Source: WTFY01 sp965214675 (lineage in GTDB: Bacteria; Pseudomonadota; Gammaproteobacteria; UBA4575). From it: a stretch of DNA of 64,000 nucleotides. Of the stretch, positions 1 through 7,962 are shown in pieces. How positions within the stretch are numbered: the stretch's first letter is position 1; the number at the start of each line of letters is the position of its first letter. The notes beneath the pieces are model-generated. The model worked only from the letters and a program-made list of their open reading frames with translations. It searched no databases and had not been told where the DNA came from. The stretch spans positions 1,736,001 through 1,800,000 of the forward strand of contig OZ243969.1 in assembly GCA_965214675.1 (NCBI GenBank), written 5' to 3'. The position numbers and the translations under genes were made by a program.

Positions 1-297
1 GGTTACTCCGGAATCGGATACAAGACCTCCGGAGTGCGTGCAGTACCGCTTTCAAAAACTGCTGAACCGGAAAAGGTTGAAGCTACGCCGGATAATGCCA
101 TCTCCGGCAAGTACCCGCTAGCACGTTTCCTCTATGTCTATGTGAATAAGGCACCCGGCAAGGCGCTAACACCTCTTGAGGGCGAGTTCATCAAGATGGT
201 ACTGGCGACCCAGGGTCAGAAAGTGGTGGTCAAGGACGGGTATATCCCGTTGCCATCCAAGGTCGCAAGCAAGGCGCTGTCCTCTCTTGGGCTCTGA
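1..297 (+). CDS. pstS: Phosphate ABC transporter substrate-binding protein PstS, C-terminal part
   Basis: The frame is open from the first base of the window, so only the last 98 residues of the gene are present. The visible part contains the GYSGIGYKT stretch, an ARFLYVYVNKAPGKAL segment and an end of the type GYIPLP, all typical of the C-terminal lobe of PstS-type periplasmic phosphate-binding proteins. The protein would capture inorganic phosphate and deliver it to the PstC/PstA channel. It lies directly upstream of pstC with a good intrinsic terminator in between, which is a usual way to make much more binding protein than permease. The signal peptide and any Pho box lie outside the window. 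Confidence 0.9.
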   Translation, partial: GYSGIGYKTSGVRAVPLSKTAEPEKVEATPDNAISGKYPLARFLYVYVNKAPGKALTPLEGEFIKMVLATQGQKVVVKDGYIPLPSKVASKALSSLGL

Positions 298-377
298 CAA
301 TGGAATTGCTTTTGGATAATAATAAGCCTGGGGTGACCTAGGCGCAGGACTGGAACTCAGGCCTGCAATCGGAATAG

Positions 378-410
378 AGGCCCTGTTACAGCAGGGCCTT
401 TTTTAATTTT
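378..410 (+). terminator. Intrinsic terminator between pstS and pstC
   Basis: A perfect 8-bp stem (aggccctg at 378-385, cagggcct at 392-399) with a 6-base loop is followed by a run of six T and a further T-rich stretch. It sits 80 bases after the pstS stop and 40 bases before pstC, so it probably attenuates readthrough from pstS into the permease genes. Confidence 0.85.
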
Positions 411-450
411 TACTGACCAACATCCATAACGAACCCGGCGAGCCAGATTC

Positions 451-2730
451 ATGCCACAGGACAAAAGTTCCACCAATTCACTGCTTCCTGAGGCGCTTGA
501 ATTCAACCGGTCGCTGTGGAAACGTCGATCCGTACGGGACTTCCTTGCCCGCCACATGGTGGGCGCAGGAGGTATTGCTGTTATCGGTTCGATCATTCTT
601 ATATTCGTATTTTTGTTTGCGGTGGTCTTTCCGCTGTTCAAGGGTGCTGCCGTGTATCCGGTCTCAAATTATTCTTTGGCGGATAAGGCAGGTGGTGACA
701 CCTTGCTTTACTCGACAGAAGAGCAGGCCGAGATTTCAATGCGCCTGGATACGAGCGGTATCGCGCATTTCTTTTTTACGGACACCGGCTCCACGGTCCA
801 AAAATATGATCTTCTGGCGGGTCTCGACGCACGGATAACCAGCTGGAAACACATTGATATAGAAAATAACGTTGTCGCACTCGGCCTGGATACCGGACAG
901 ATTCTAGTCTTTCGCCACGGCTATGCCCTGAAATACGATGACGATCACAGGACCATCATTCCCCGGATCAGCTTTCCCTATGGCGATCAGCCTATCGATC
1001 TCGGGATTGGCCGCCAGGCAGTTACTCACTTTGCCGTTGGCGACAATGAGGACGGGCTGACCATCTTTGCGTATACAAAAGACGGGCCGAGCCTCATCGA
1101 CTATGCAAAACTGTCTTCGTTCCTGGATGAAGATGAGGTAGAGCTGGAGTTAACCAGTCGAATATCCCTTCCGTATTTCGATCAGCTGATCGGGGCATTG
1201 TTATCACCGGAAAGGCAATGGTTGTATTTGCTGAACGATAAGGGTGTGATCTCATTTTACGATATCCGTTCTGCAGATAAACCGGTACATGTCGAAGATG
1301 TTCAGCCTCTGGATCCCGCCAGTCGGCCGACCGCGTTTGAATTTCTGATCGGCAGCATATCGGTCCTGCTCGGTGACGATCAGGGAAATATTCACCAGTT
1401 GTTCCTGGTGCGTGACGAAGGCGGTAATCAGCATCTGACTGAAATCAGGAAGTTCAGTAGCGGTTCTGAAAGTATCACTGGCATCTACACCGAAAGATTG
1501 CGCAAGGGATTCCTGGTCACGGATGATGCTGGTCAGGTGTCGGTCTTTCATACCACTGCATTCCGTCATTTGCTGACAGAAAAAATTGCTGGCCACCCCC
1601 TTTTGAATCTGAGTATTGCCCCACGAAGTGACAAGCTGGTAGTTGAGGACATCACGGGTCGACTGCATATATGGAAACTTGATAGTGAACACCCGGAAGC
1701 CTCGTTCAGTTCCATCTGGGGCAAGGTCTGGTATGAGAGTTATCCAGAACCGGATTACGTCTGGCAGTCTTCCTCGGCATCGAGTGATTTTGAACCGAAG
1801 TTCAGTCTGACACCGCTGACCTTTGGGACCTTCAAGGCTGCATTCTATGCCATGTTGCTGGCGATGCCGCTAGCCATTTTCGGAGCCATATTCACGGCCT
1901 ATTTCATGGCGCCGAAAATGCGAGGTGTAGTCAAGCCTACCATTGAAATCATGGAGGCCCTGCCAACGGTAATCTTGGGATTCCTGGCGGGTTTGTGGCT
2001 GGCGCCCTTCGTGGAGTCCCATCTCCCGGGAATCTTTGTTGCCCTGCTGGCCATACCGGCGGGGATGTTTATCGCGAGTTTCGCGTGGTGGAGCCTTCCC
2101 GAGCGCATAAAACTGCTGGTACCTGAAGGCTGGCAGGCAGCATTGCTGGTGCCGATCGTGATCCTTTCTGCATGGATGGCTTTGGGACTCAGTCCTTGGA
2201 TGGAGAACACATTTTTTGATGGCAGCATACGGATCTGGATTACGGATACCCTGGGCATCGGTTATGACCAGAGAAACTCGATCATCATTGGAATTGCCAT
2301 GGGATTTGCGGTGATCCCAACAATTTTCTCTATTGCAGAAGACGCCGTGTTCAGCGTACCCAAGCACCTGACCTCAGGGTCCCTGGCACTTGGCGCAACC
2401 CCCTGGCAGTCCCTGGTGCGCGTTGTGTTGCCTTCTGCCAGCCCGGGAATCTTTTCTGCAACCATGATCGGACTGGGTCGTGCCGTCGGTGAAACCATGA
2501 TTGTTCTGATGGCCACCGGCAATACCCCGGTGATGGATTTCAGCATCTTTGAGGGGATGCGCACACTCTCTGCGAATGTTGCGGTCGAGTTGCCGGAGTC
2601 CGAAGTGGACAGCACACATTTCAGAATCCTGTTCATGGCAGCACTGGTGCTGTTTATATTTACCTTCTTCTTCAACACCATCGCTGAAATTGTCCGCCAG
2701 CGGTTGCGAGAAAAATACAGCGCCCTATAG
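451..2730 (+). CDS. pstC: Phosphate ABC transporter permease PstC, long form
   Basis: Inner-membrane channel subunit of the high-affinity phosphate importer. At 759 residues it is more than twice the length of the E. coli protein (about 320). A first membrane segment lies near residues 38-64. A large extracytoplasmic part of beta-rich character follows to about residue 445, and then the standard permease domain to the C-terminus, with the ABC-coupling loop GSLALGATPWQSL near residue 645. Long PstC forms of this kind are known in several gammaproteobacteria. It is followed 22 bases later by pstA, which is enlarged in the same way, so the two extra regions probably face each other outside the membrane. 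No strong ribosome-binding site precedes the ATG. Confidence 0.93.
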   Translation: MPQDKSSTNSLLPEALEFNRSLWKRRSVRDFLARHMVGAGGIAVIGSIILIFVFLFAVVFPLFKGAAVYPVSNYSLADKAGGDTLLYSTEEQAEISMRLDTSGIAHFFFTDTGSTVQKYDLLAGLDARITSWKHIDIENNVVALGLDTGQILVFRHGYALKYDDDHRTIIPRISFPYGDQPIDLGIGRQAVTHFAVGDNEDGLTIFAYTKDGPSLIDYAKLSSFLDEDEVELELTSRISLPYFDQLIGALLSPERQWLYLLNDKGVISFYDIRSADKPVHVEDVQPLDPASRPTAFEFLIGSISVLLGDDQGNIHQLFLVRDEGGNQHLTEIRKFSSGSESITGIYTERLRKGFLVTDDAGQVSVFHTTAFRHLLTEKIAGHPLLNLSIAPRSDKLVVEDITGRLHIWKLDSEHPEASFSSIWGKVWYESYPEPDYVWQSSSASSDFEPKFSLTPLTFGTFKAAFYAMLLAMPLAIFGAIFTAYFMAPKMRGVVKPTIEIMEALPTVILGFLAGLWLAPFVESHLPGIFVALLAIPAGMFIASFAWWSLPERIKLLVPEGWQAALLVPIVILSAWMALGLSPWMENTFFDGSIRIWITDTLGIGYDQRNSIIIGIAMGFAVIPTIFSIAEDAVFSVPKHLTSGSLALGATPWQSLVRVVLPSASPGIFSATMIGLGRAVGETMIVLMATGNTPVMDFSIFEGMRTLSANVAVELPESEVDSTHFRILFMAALVLFIFTFFFNTIAEIVRQRLREKYSAL

Positions 2731-2752
2731 ACACCCGGTAAGCCGATAGCCC

Positions 2753-4435
2753 ATGTCAAAGCAAACGAACAAAAATTCTTTCGGGTCATTCATATCGTCC
2801 GGCCAGCCTTGGGTATGGATGAACGCAGGAGCTGTGGCGATCAGCATGATCATGGTGGCAGGCTTGCTGCTTCTTATCGCTGCCCGCGGCCTGGGTCATT
2901 TCTGGCCCAAGACGGTCTATGAGATTGAATACGACAACGGCACCAATATTGTTCAAATTGTTGGTGAGCGGGTGGAAACCGAAGAAGTTCCAAAGAAACG
3001 GATTGTGGAATCCGGAATCCGGGTCGACAGCGACCAGGATCTCATTGAACGTAGCCTGATCAAGGTCGGCATACGCGAAGTGCTGGGTGTGGACTTCATG
3101 CTCACCGTGGCCCCGAATGAAAAAAGTGTTCGGATTCCTGAAGATGTCATCGTGCTGGAACGCACGCAATGGGGAAATTTCTATGGATACCTGACCGGTG
3201 TGAAACAAGCCGGTGAACCTGTCAATGCTGCCACTGCAGCCCTGTGGGATGAGCTTGAGCCCCGCTTACACCGTGTGACGGAATTGCGCAAGCGTATAGA
3301 ACATGTGGAGAAACAAGAGATCGGTTCCATCAACTTCCAGCTGGAAAAGCTTCGCCTCAAGCGCAGGGGTCTGGAATTGGAAGGCGTGACAGCACAACAA
3401 TCCTATGACCAGATACAGGTTAGGCAGGATGCCTATACGCGCGACTACGATGTACTGAAAGCAGAACTTGACACCCTGTACCGGGACATTGCACGGGACA
3501 GCCTCACGGCGCGCGTGATGACCGGAGACGAGGTGGAAATCAAGCTTGCCAACGTGGTCAAGGCCTATCAGCCGAACGCCATGAGCCTGGGCGAGAAAAT
3601 AATATTCTACATCAAGACATTTTGGGGCTTCATCATGGATGATCCACGCGAAGCCAACACCGAGGGCGGGATCTTTCCGGCCATCTTCGGCACGGTGATC
3701 ATGGTGCTTCTGATGTCAATTATTGTGACGCCTTTTGGTGTGATTGCCGCAATATACTTGCGTGAGTATGCGCGCCAGGGACTGGTGACGAGACTGGTCA
3801 GGATTTCCGTGAACAACTTGGCCGGTGTGCCTTCCATTGTGTACGGGGTATTTGGGCTTGGATTTTTTGTATATGTGGTGGGTGGCTCGATTGACGAGCT
3901 CTTTTATCAAGAAGCACTGCCGTCACCAACGTTCGGGTCGGGCGGTGTGCTCTGGGCCTCGTTGACGCTGGCCCTGCTGACGGTACCGGTTGTGATTGTG
4001 GCCACCGAGGAAGGACTGGCACGTATTCCACGGACCGTGCGCGAAGGTTCACTGGCCTTGGGTGCGACCAAGGCGGAGACCCTGTGGCGGACGGTATTGC
4101 CCATGGCAAGTCCTGCAATGATGACCGGATTGATCTTGGCCGTTGCGCGTGCAGCAGGTGAGGTTGCGCCCTTGATGCTGGTGGGTGCGGTGAAACTGGC
4201 ACCCTCCCTTCCGGTGGACATGAATGCGCCTTTTATACACCTGGAACGCAAGTTCATGCATCTGGGATTCCACATTTATGACGTAGGTTTTCAAAGCCCC
4301 AATGTTGAGGCCGCCCGCCCGCTCGTATATGCGACTGCATTGATCCTGGTGGTAGTGATCGTGGTTTTGAATCTTTCTGCAATCTACATACGCAATCATC
4401 TGCGCGAGAAATTCAGGAGTTTGGAGCAGCACTAG
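2753..4435 (+). CDS. pstA: Phosphate ABC transporter permease PstA, long form
   Basis: Second channel subunit of the Pst importer, 560 residues against about 300 in E. coli. A membrane segment near residues 24-45 is followed by an extracytoplasmic region of about 250 residues. The charged, heptad-like stretch at about 160-250 (Glu, Lys, Leu and Arg rich) predicts a coiled coil. The permease domain starts near residue 300 and carries the coupling loop GSLALGATKAETLWRTVLP. It is the partner of PstC upstream and of the ATPase PstB 57 bases downstream. The N-terminal extension corresponds to what is seen in other long proteobacterial PstA proteins; its job is not known. Confidence 0.93.
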   Translation: MSKQTNKNSFGSFISSGQPWVWMNAGAVAISMIMVAGLLLLIAARGLGHFWPKTVYEIEYDNGTNIVQIVGERVETEEVPKKRIVESGIRVDSDQDLIERSLIKVGIREVLGVDFMLTVAPNEKSVRIPEDVIVLERTQWGNFYGYLTGVKQAGEPVNAATAALWDELEPRLHRVTELRKRIEHVEKQEIGSINFQLEKLRLKRRGLELEGVTAQQSYDQIQVRQDAYTRDYDVLKAELDTLYRDIARDSLTARVMTGDEVEIKLANVVKAYQPNAMSLGEKIIFYIKTFWGFIMDDPREANTEGGIFPAIFGTVIMVLLMSIIVTPFGVIAAIYLREYARQGLVTRLVRISVNNLAGVPSIVYGVFGLGFFVYVVGGSIDELFYQEALPSPTFGSGGVLWASLTLALLTVPVVIVATEEGLARIPRTVREGSLALGATKAETLWRTVLPMASPAMMTGLILAVARAAGEVAPLMLVGAVKLAPSLPVDMNAPFIHLERKFMHLGFHIYDVGFQSPNVEAARPLVYATALILVVVIVVLNLSAIYIRNHLREKFRSLEQH

Positions 4436-4492
4436 CTTCCCTTGATTGCAGCGCATCATTAAATATGTAAGTCTTCTGAGGTTAAGGTAAAA

Positions 4493-5317
4493 ATGACAAT
4501 GGCAGCGCCACAAATATCACAAGACGTGCTTCTCAACCGGGCAAGCCTGGAGTTGGAAAAGGAGCAGACCTGCTTCGAATGCAAGAGGTTTGGCCTGTAC
4601 TACGGCAACAGTCAGGCCCTGCGTGAAATCGACATGGTCGTACCTGAGAAAAGGGTGACCGCATTCATCGGGCCTAGCGGCTGCGGCAAGTCAACACTGC
4701 TGCGCTGCATGAATCGGATGAATGACCTGATTGACATTGTACGGCTGGAAGGAGAGATGCTGTTGCACGGAAAGGACATCAACAGCAAGTCAGTGAACGT
4801 GGCAGAGCTTCGCCGCAAGGTGGGCATGGTGTTTCAAAAGCCCAACCCGTTTCCAAAAACCGTGTACGAAAATGTGGCGTATGGATTGCGGCTGCAAGGT
4901 GTGAACAAGAAACGGATTCTTGATGAGCGCGTTGAATGGGCATTGCATGGCGCGGCGCTTTGGGATGAAGTCAAGGATCGGCTGCAGGATAACGCCATGG
5001 GGTTATCCGGAGGGCAGCAGCAGCGTCTGGTCATTGCGCGTGCGATTGCCATTCAACCTGAGGTAATTTTGCTGGATGAGCCGGCGTCTGCCTTGGATCC
5101 CATTTCGACGCTGAAGATTGAAGAGCTGATCATTCAGTTGAAGAAGGACTATACCGTAGTCATCGTAACCCACAATATGCAGCAGGCTGCACGCGTATCG
5201 GATTACACGGCATTTTTGTATTTGGGAGAACTGATTGAATTCGGTGCAACCGACCAACTGTTCACCAATCCAGCCCAGAAGCAGACAGAAGACTACATCA
5301 CAGGCCGTTACGGCTGA
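4493..5317 (+). CDS. pstB: Phosphate ABC transporter ATPase PstB
   Basis: ATP-hydrolysing subunit that powers phosphate import on the cytoplasmic face. Walker A is GPSGCGKST, the Q-loop region is GMVFQKPNPFP, the ABC signature is LSGGQQQRL, Walker B is VILLDEPASALD and the switch histidine is in VTHNM. The length of 274 is normal, with about 30 extra residues before the ATPase core (QTCFECKRFGLYYG). A GAGGTTAAGG stretch provides the ribosome-binding site. It sits between pstA and phoU as in most proteobacteria. Confidence 0.96.
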   Translation: MTMAAPQISQDVLLNRASLELEKEQTCFECKRFGLYYGNSQALREIDMVVPEKRVTAFIGPSGCGKSTLLRCMNRMNDLIDIVRLEGEMLLHGKDINSKSVNVAELRRKVGMVFQKPNPFPKTVYENVAYGLRLQGVNKKRILDERVEWALHGAALWDEVKDRLQDNAMGLSGGQQQRLVIARAIAIQPEVILLDEPASALDPISTLKIEELIIQLKKDYTVVIVTHNMQQAARVSDYTAFLYLGELIEFGATDQLFTNPAQKQTEDYITGRYG

Positions 5318-5354
5318 TGCTTTTCCAAGCTCAAACGAGGTAGCGAGGTAGCAC

Positions 5355-6080
5355 ATGGTATATCAGGACATCGGACAACATATCTCTCATCAGTACGATG
5401 AGGACTTGGAGTCTTTGCGCAGCAAAGTGCTGAACATGGGGGGAATGGTAGAAAAGCAGGTTCAGAATGCGTTACTGGCCCTGACCCGTGCGGACAGCAG
5501 CCTGGCAGAGGATGTGGCTACCAGTGACTACCGTATCAATGCGATGGAAGTTGCGATTGATGAAGAGTGCACACAGGTAATTGCAAGACGCCAGCCGGCA
5601 GCCAGCGACCTGCGCCTGGTGGTTACCGTCATTAAATGCATTACTGATCTGGAAAGAATCGGGGATGAGGCAGAGAAAATCGGGCGCCATGCCGTGAAGC
5701 TTGCCGCCATCGAGCGAACCCCAACCTACTTTTTGGAAATCAAGCACCTTGGGGATCAGGTTTGCAAGATGTTGCATGATAGCCTGGATGCGCTGGCACG
5801 CATGGACGTCGACAATGCATTTGTCATTGCACAGGGTGATCGGGCGATCAATGATGAATATGATGCGCTGACGCGGCAGTTAATCACCTACATGATGGAG
5901 GACCCCCGTACCATCAAGCGTTCACTCAGGGTCATGTGGTGCGCGCGTTCTCTGGAAAGAATCGGGGATCACGCAAAAAACATATGCGAGTATGTCATCT
6001 ATACCGTAGCCGGCAAGGATATCCGCCATACCAGTTTTGATCAGGTCAAGGCAGAACTTGGCAATTCAGACAATAAATAA
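5355..6080 (+). CDS. phoU: Phosphate signalling regulator PhoU
   Basis: Cytoplasmic helical protein that links the Pst transporter to the PhoR/PhoB phosphate response and represses it when phosphate is plentiful. The 241 residues show two related PhoU repeats, each with the metal-binding type motif: DLERIGDEAEKI near residues 95-106 and SLERIGDHAKNI near 197-208. The start has a GAGGTAG ribosome-binding site. It is the last gene of the pst operon; a weak hairpin follows at 6108-6124. Confidence 0.95.
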   Translation: MVYQDIGQHISHQYDEDLESLRSKVLNMGGMVEKQVQNALLALTRADSSLAEDVATSDYRINAMEVAIDEECTQVIARRQPAASDLRLVVTVIKCITDLERIGDEAEKIGRHAVKLAAIERTPTYFLEIKHLGDQVCKMLHDSLDALARMDVDNAFVIAQGDRAINDEYDALTRQLITYMMEDPRTIKRSLRVMWCARSLERIGDHAKNICEYVIYTVAGKDIRHTSFDQVKAELGNSDNK

Positions 6081-6107
6081 CTCGCGCTGGGCATAGGTCC
6101 AATACAT

Positions 6108-6124
6108 GAAGCCTTCCGGGCTTC
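6108..6124 (+). terminator. Weak hairpin after phoU
   Basis: A 6-bp inverted repeat (gaagcc / ggcttc, 5-base loop) lies 27 bases after the phoU stop. It is followed by a pyrimidine-rich tcccttgtcattt stretch instead of a clean T run, so it is at best a weak terminator. Confidence 0.3.
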
Positions 6125-6310
6125 TCCCTTGTCATTTGCGCCCGATCGTGGCCCTGCGGGCGTGCGTCCCGAGGGCAGGATGACCCCGTCAGCAACAAAA
6201 AACTGTTGCAATCGCATTTTATTGTATTCAGGATTGGACAGCATTGCGGGCGCAGACACGCTGCTCGCCGGGAAAACAATCTTGTTTATTTAGTAAGGAG
6301 TACGATCGAG

Positions 6311-6502
6311 ATGCGAAAATTTATTCTGGTTTTGTTTTTTTCCGCGCTACTGGCTGCTTGCAGCAGTGAAGAAGCCGATCATTCTGCCGACACTGCCAGT
6401 GAAGCCACAGAAGCGCCTGCAGCTGAGGGTCATGCCAGCGAAGGGGAACATTCAGAAATGGATGAAGCTCCAGCAGCTGAGCACACGGAGGAAGGCTCTT
6501 AA
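6311..6502 (+). CDS. Small acidic lipoprotein, unknown function
   Basis: A 63-residue protein not recognised as a named family. It starts with a clear lipoprotein signal peptide: basic MRK, a hydrophobic core, and the lipobox LAAC with Cys17 as the predicted lipidated residue. The mature part is about 46 residues of low complexity, rich in Glu, Ala, Ser and His, with no predicted fold. An AAGGAG ribosome-binding site at 6295-6300 sets the start. An in-frame ORF can be extended upstream to 6206, but the signal peptide and the ribosome-binding site favour this ATG. It stands alone between phoU and gmk. A metal or proton buffering role could be guessed from the Glu/His content, but nothing here proves it. 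Confidence 0.7.
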   Translation: MRKFILVLFFSALLAACSSEEADHSADTASEATEAPAAEGHASEGEHSEMDEAPAAEHTEEGS

Positions 6503-6766
6503 GCCGACGAAGCCTGAAGATATCTGCTGGCGGTATCTGGCCGGGTATATCCTCGGCAAGTGCCCGCTGGCAGGCATCCTGGTCTGAGTCATGCCTGGCA
6601 TGGCTACAGGCGTCTTAATACTATCGGTTACCGGACGCGGTGCCAGCCATCGCGACCGGACTGATGAATCCTTCGGTGATCTGGCCAAGTGCGCTCAGCA
6701 CGTGCCCGTTGGCTTCGATCGATAGGTCGATGACTTGATCCCCTCGGTACAGGTGCCTTGCAGGCG

Positions 6767-7381
6767 ATGGAAAACAGCCAACTTTTTATAGTTTCCGGAC
6801 CTTCCGGGTCTGGCAAAACGAGTTTGGTCAAGGCACTCGTGGAGAATGCTCCGGATGTGGTGGTATCAGTGTCCCACACGACCCGGCCCATGCGTCCCGG
6901 TGAAGTCAATGGCCGTGACTATATATTCATAAAAACTTCAGTGTTTGAGGGCATGATCGACCGGGGTGAGTTTCTGGAATATGCCGAAGTCTTCGACAAT
7001 TTCTACGGCACCTCGCAATCATCTGTACAAGGTCTACTTGAGAAGGGTTGCAGGGTGATTCTGGAGATTGACTGGCAGGGCGCACGACGGACCCGCCAGC
7101 GGATTCGCGATACCACATCAATTTTCATACTTCCTCCTTCCAGAGCCGCCTTGGAACACCGCCTTCGCAGCCGCGGTCAGGACAGCGATGAAACGGTTTC
7201 AAGAAGGATGCGCAAGGCGGAAAGTGAAATCAGTCACTATGACGAGTTTGATCACGTGGTTCTGAATGATGACTTTGACCATGCACTGCATGATCTTGAC
7301 TGCCTGATCTCCCATCCGGAGCGTTTTCAGCCGCTGAATACCGCGGTATTGCAGTCCCTGACCCGTGAGCTTCTCGGATAG
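6767..7381 (+). CDS. gmk: Guanylate kinase
   Basis: Phosphorylates GMP to GDP with ATP in the cytoplasm. The P-loop SGPSGSGKTSLVKAL lies at the N-terminus, followed by the GMP-binding segment SHTTRPMRPGEVNGRDY and the LEIDWQGARR stretch. About 204 residues is the normal length. The ATG at 6767 gives the sequence MENSQLF; an in-frame TTG at 6758 would add three residues, and neither has a strong ribosome-binding site. It is followed by rpoZ and spoT, the common gammaproteobacterial order gmk-rpoZ-spoT, which joins GTP supply to ppGpp metabolism. Confidence 0.96.
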   Translation: MENSQLFIVSGPSGSGKTSLVKALVENAPDVVVSVSHTTRPMRPGEVNGRDYIFIKTSVFEGMIDRGEFLEYAEVFDNFYGTSQSSVQGLLEKGCRVILEIDWQGARRTRQRIRDTTSIFILPPSRAALEHRLRSRGQDSDETVSRRMRKAESEISHYDEFDHVVLNDDFDHALHDLDCLISHPERFQPLNTAVLQSLTRELLG

Positions 7382-7449
7382 TGCTGGATGCCGGAGGATG
7401 AATTCGTTAGTATTGACCGTTCCCTGATATGTTTTTGTAGGAGTATGGA

Positions 7450-7932
7450 ATGGCTCGGGTGACCGTTGAGGATTGTCTGGAACACGTAGAGAACCGCTTT
7501 GAGTTGGTCTTGCTGGCGAGCAAGCGCACGCGCCAACTGGTACAGGGTGTCGAGGCACTTGTCGAGTGGGAAAATGACAAACCAACCGTGGTTGCGCTGC
7601 GTGAGATCGCAAAGAACCTGGTCAACGAGGAGATGATGGAGGCTGCGATGGCAGCCCCTGCAGAGGGGGAAGGCGCTGAATTTGGTGAAGACGAACTGGC
7701 AGCCCTGTACACAGAGATCAGCCGAGAGCTCAACGAGACCCGCCCAGAAAATGATAACCCGGAAAAGCCGAATGCCCTGCAGGAGTCAGAGGACCAGCTG
7801 CTGAGCAAACGCCTGCAACGCCTGATTGAAGAAGACGAGGCTGCGGCAAGCAATGAGCCGCAGATACAGGCTTCGCCCCCTGTACCTTCGCCGCAGGCGG
7901 ATTCGTCCGATGAAGGGGAACAGGAGTCCTAG
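7450..7932 (+). CDS. rpoZ: RNA polymerase omega subunit with long acidic tail
   Basis: The small subunit that helps assemble RNA polymerase and forms part of a ppGpp-binding site. The first 60 residues are standard: MARVTVEDCLEHVENRFELV, then LASKRTRQLVQG and a VALREIAKNLVNEE helix. The protein is 160 residues, against about 90 in E. coli. The extra 70-90 residues are rich in Glu, Asp, Pro, Ala and Ser, and look disordered apart from a possible helix near 100-130. A GGAG ribosome-binding site precedes the ATG by about six bases. It lies between gmk and spoT. Confidence 0.93.
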   Translation: MARVTVEDCLEHVENRFELVLLASKRTRQLVQGVEALVEWENDKPTVVALREIAKNLVNEEMMEAAMAAPAEGEGAEFGEDELAALYTEISRELNETRPENDNPEKPNALQESEDQLLSKRLQRLIEEDEAAASNEPQIQASPPVPSPQADSSDEGEQES

Positions 7933-7962
7933 GCGGCTTTCTGATCCGCTTGTTTTGCGGCA

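Noticed and set aside
6628..6783. Minus-strand stretch reading DQVIDLSIEANGHVLSALG between the lipoprotein and gmk
   Set aside because: No start codon or ribosome-binding site, a stop just upstream, and no family recognised; taken as chance open frame in the gap before gmk.
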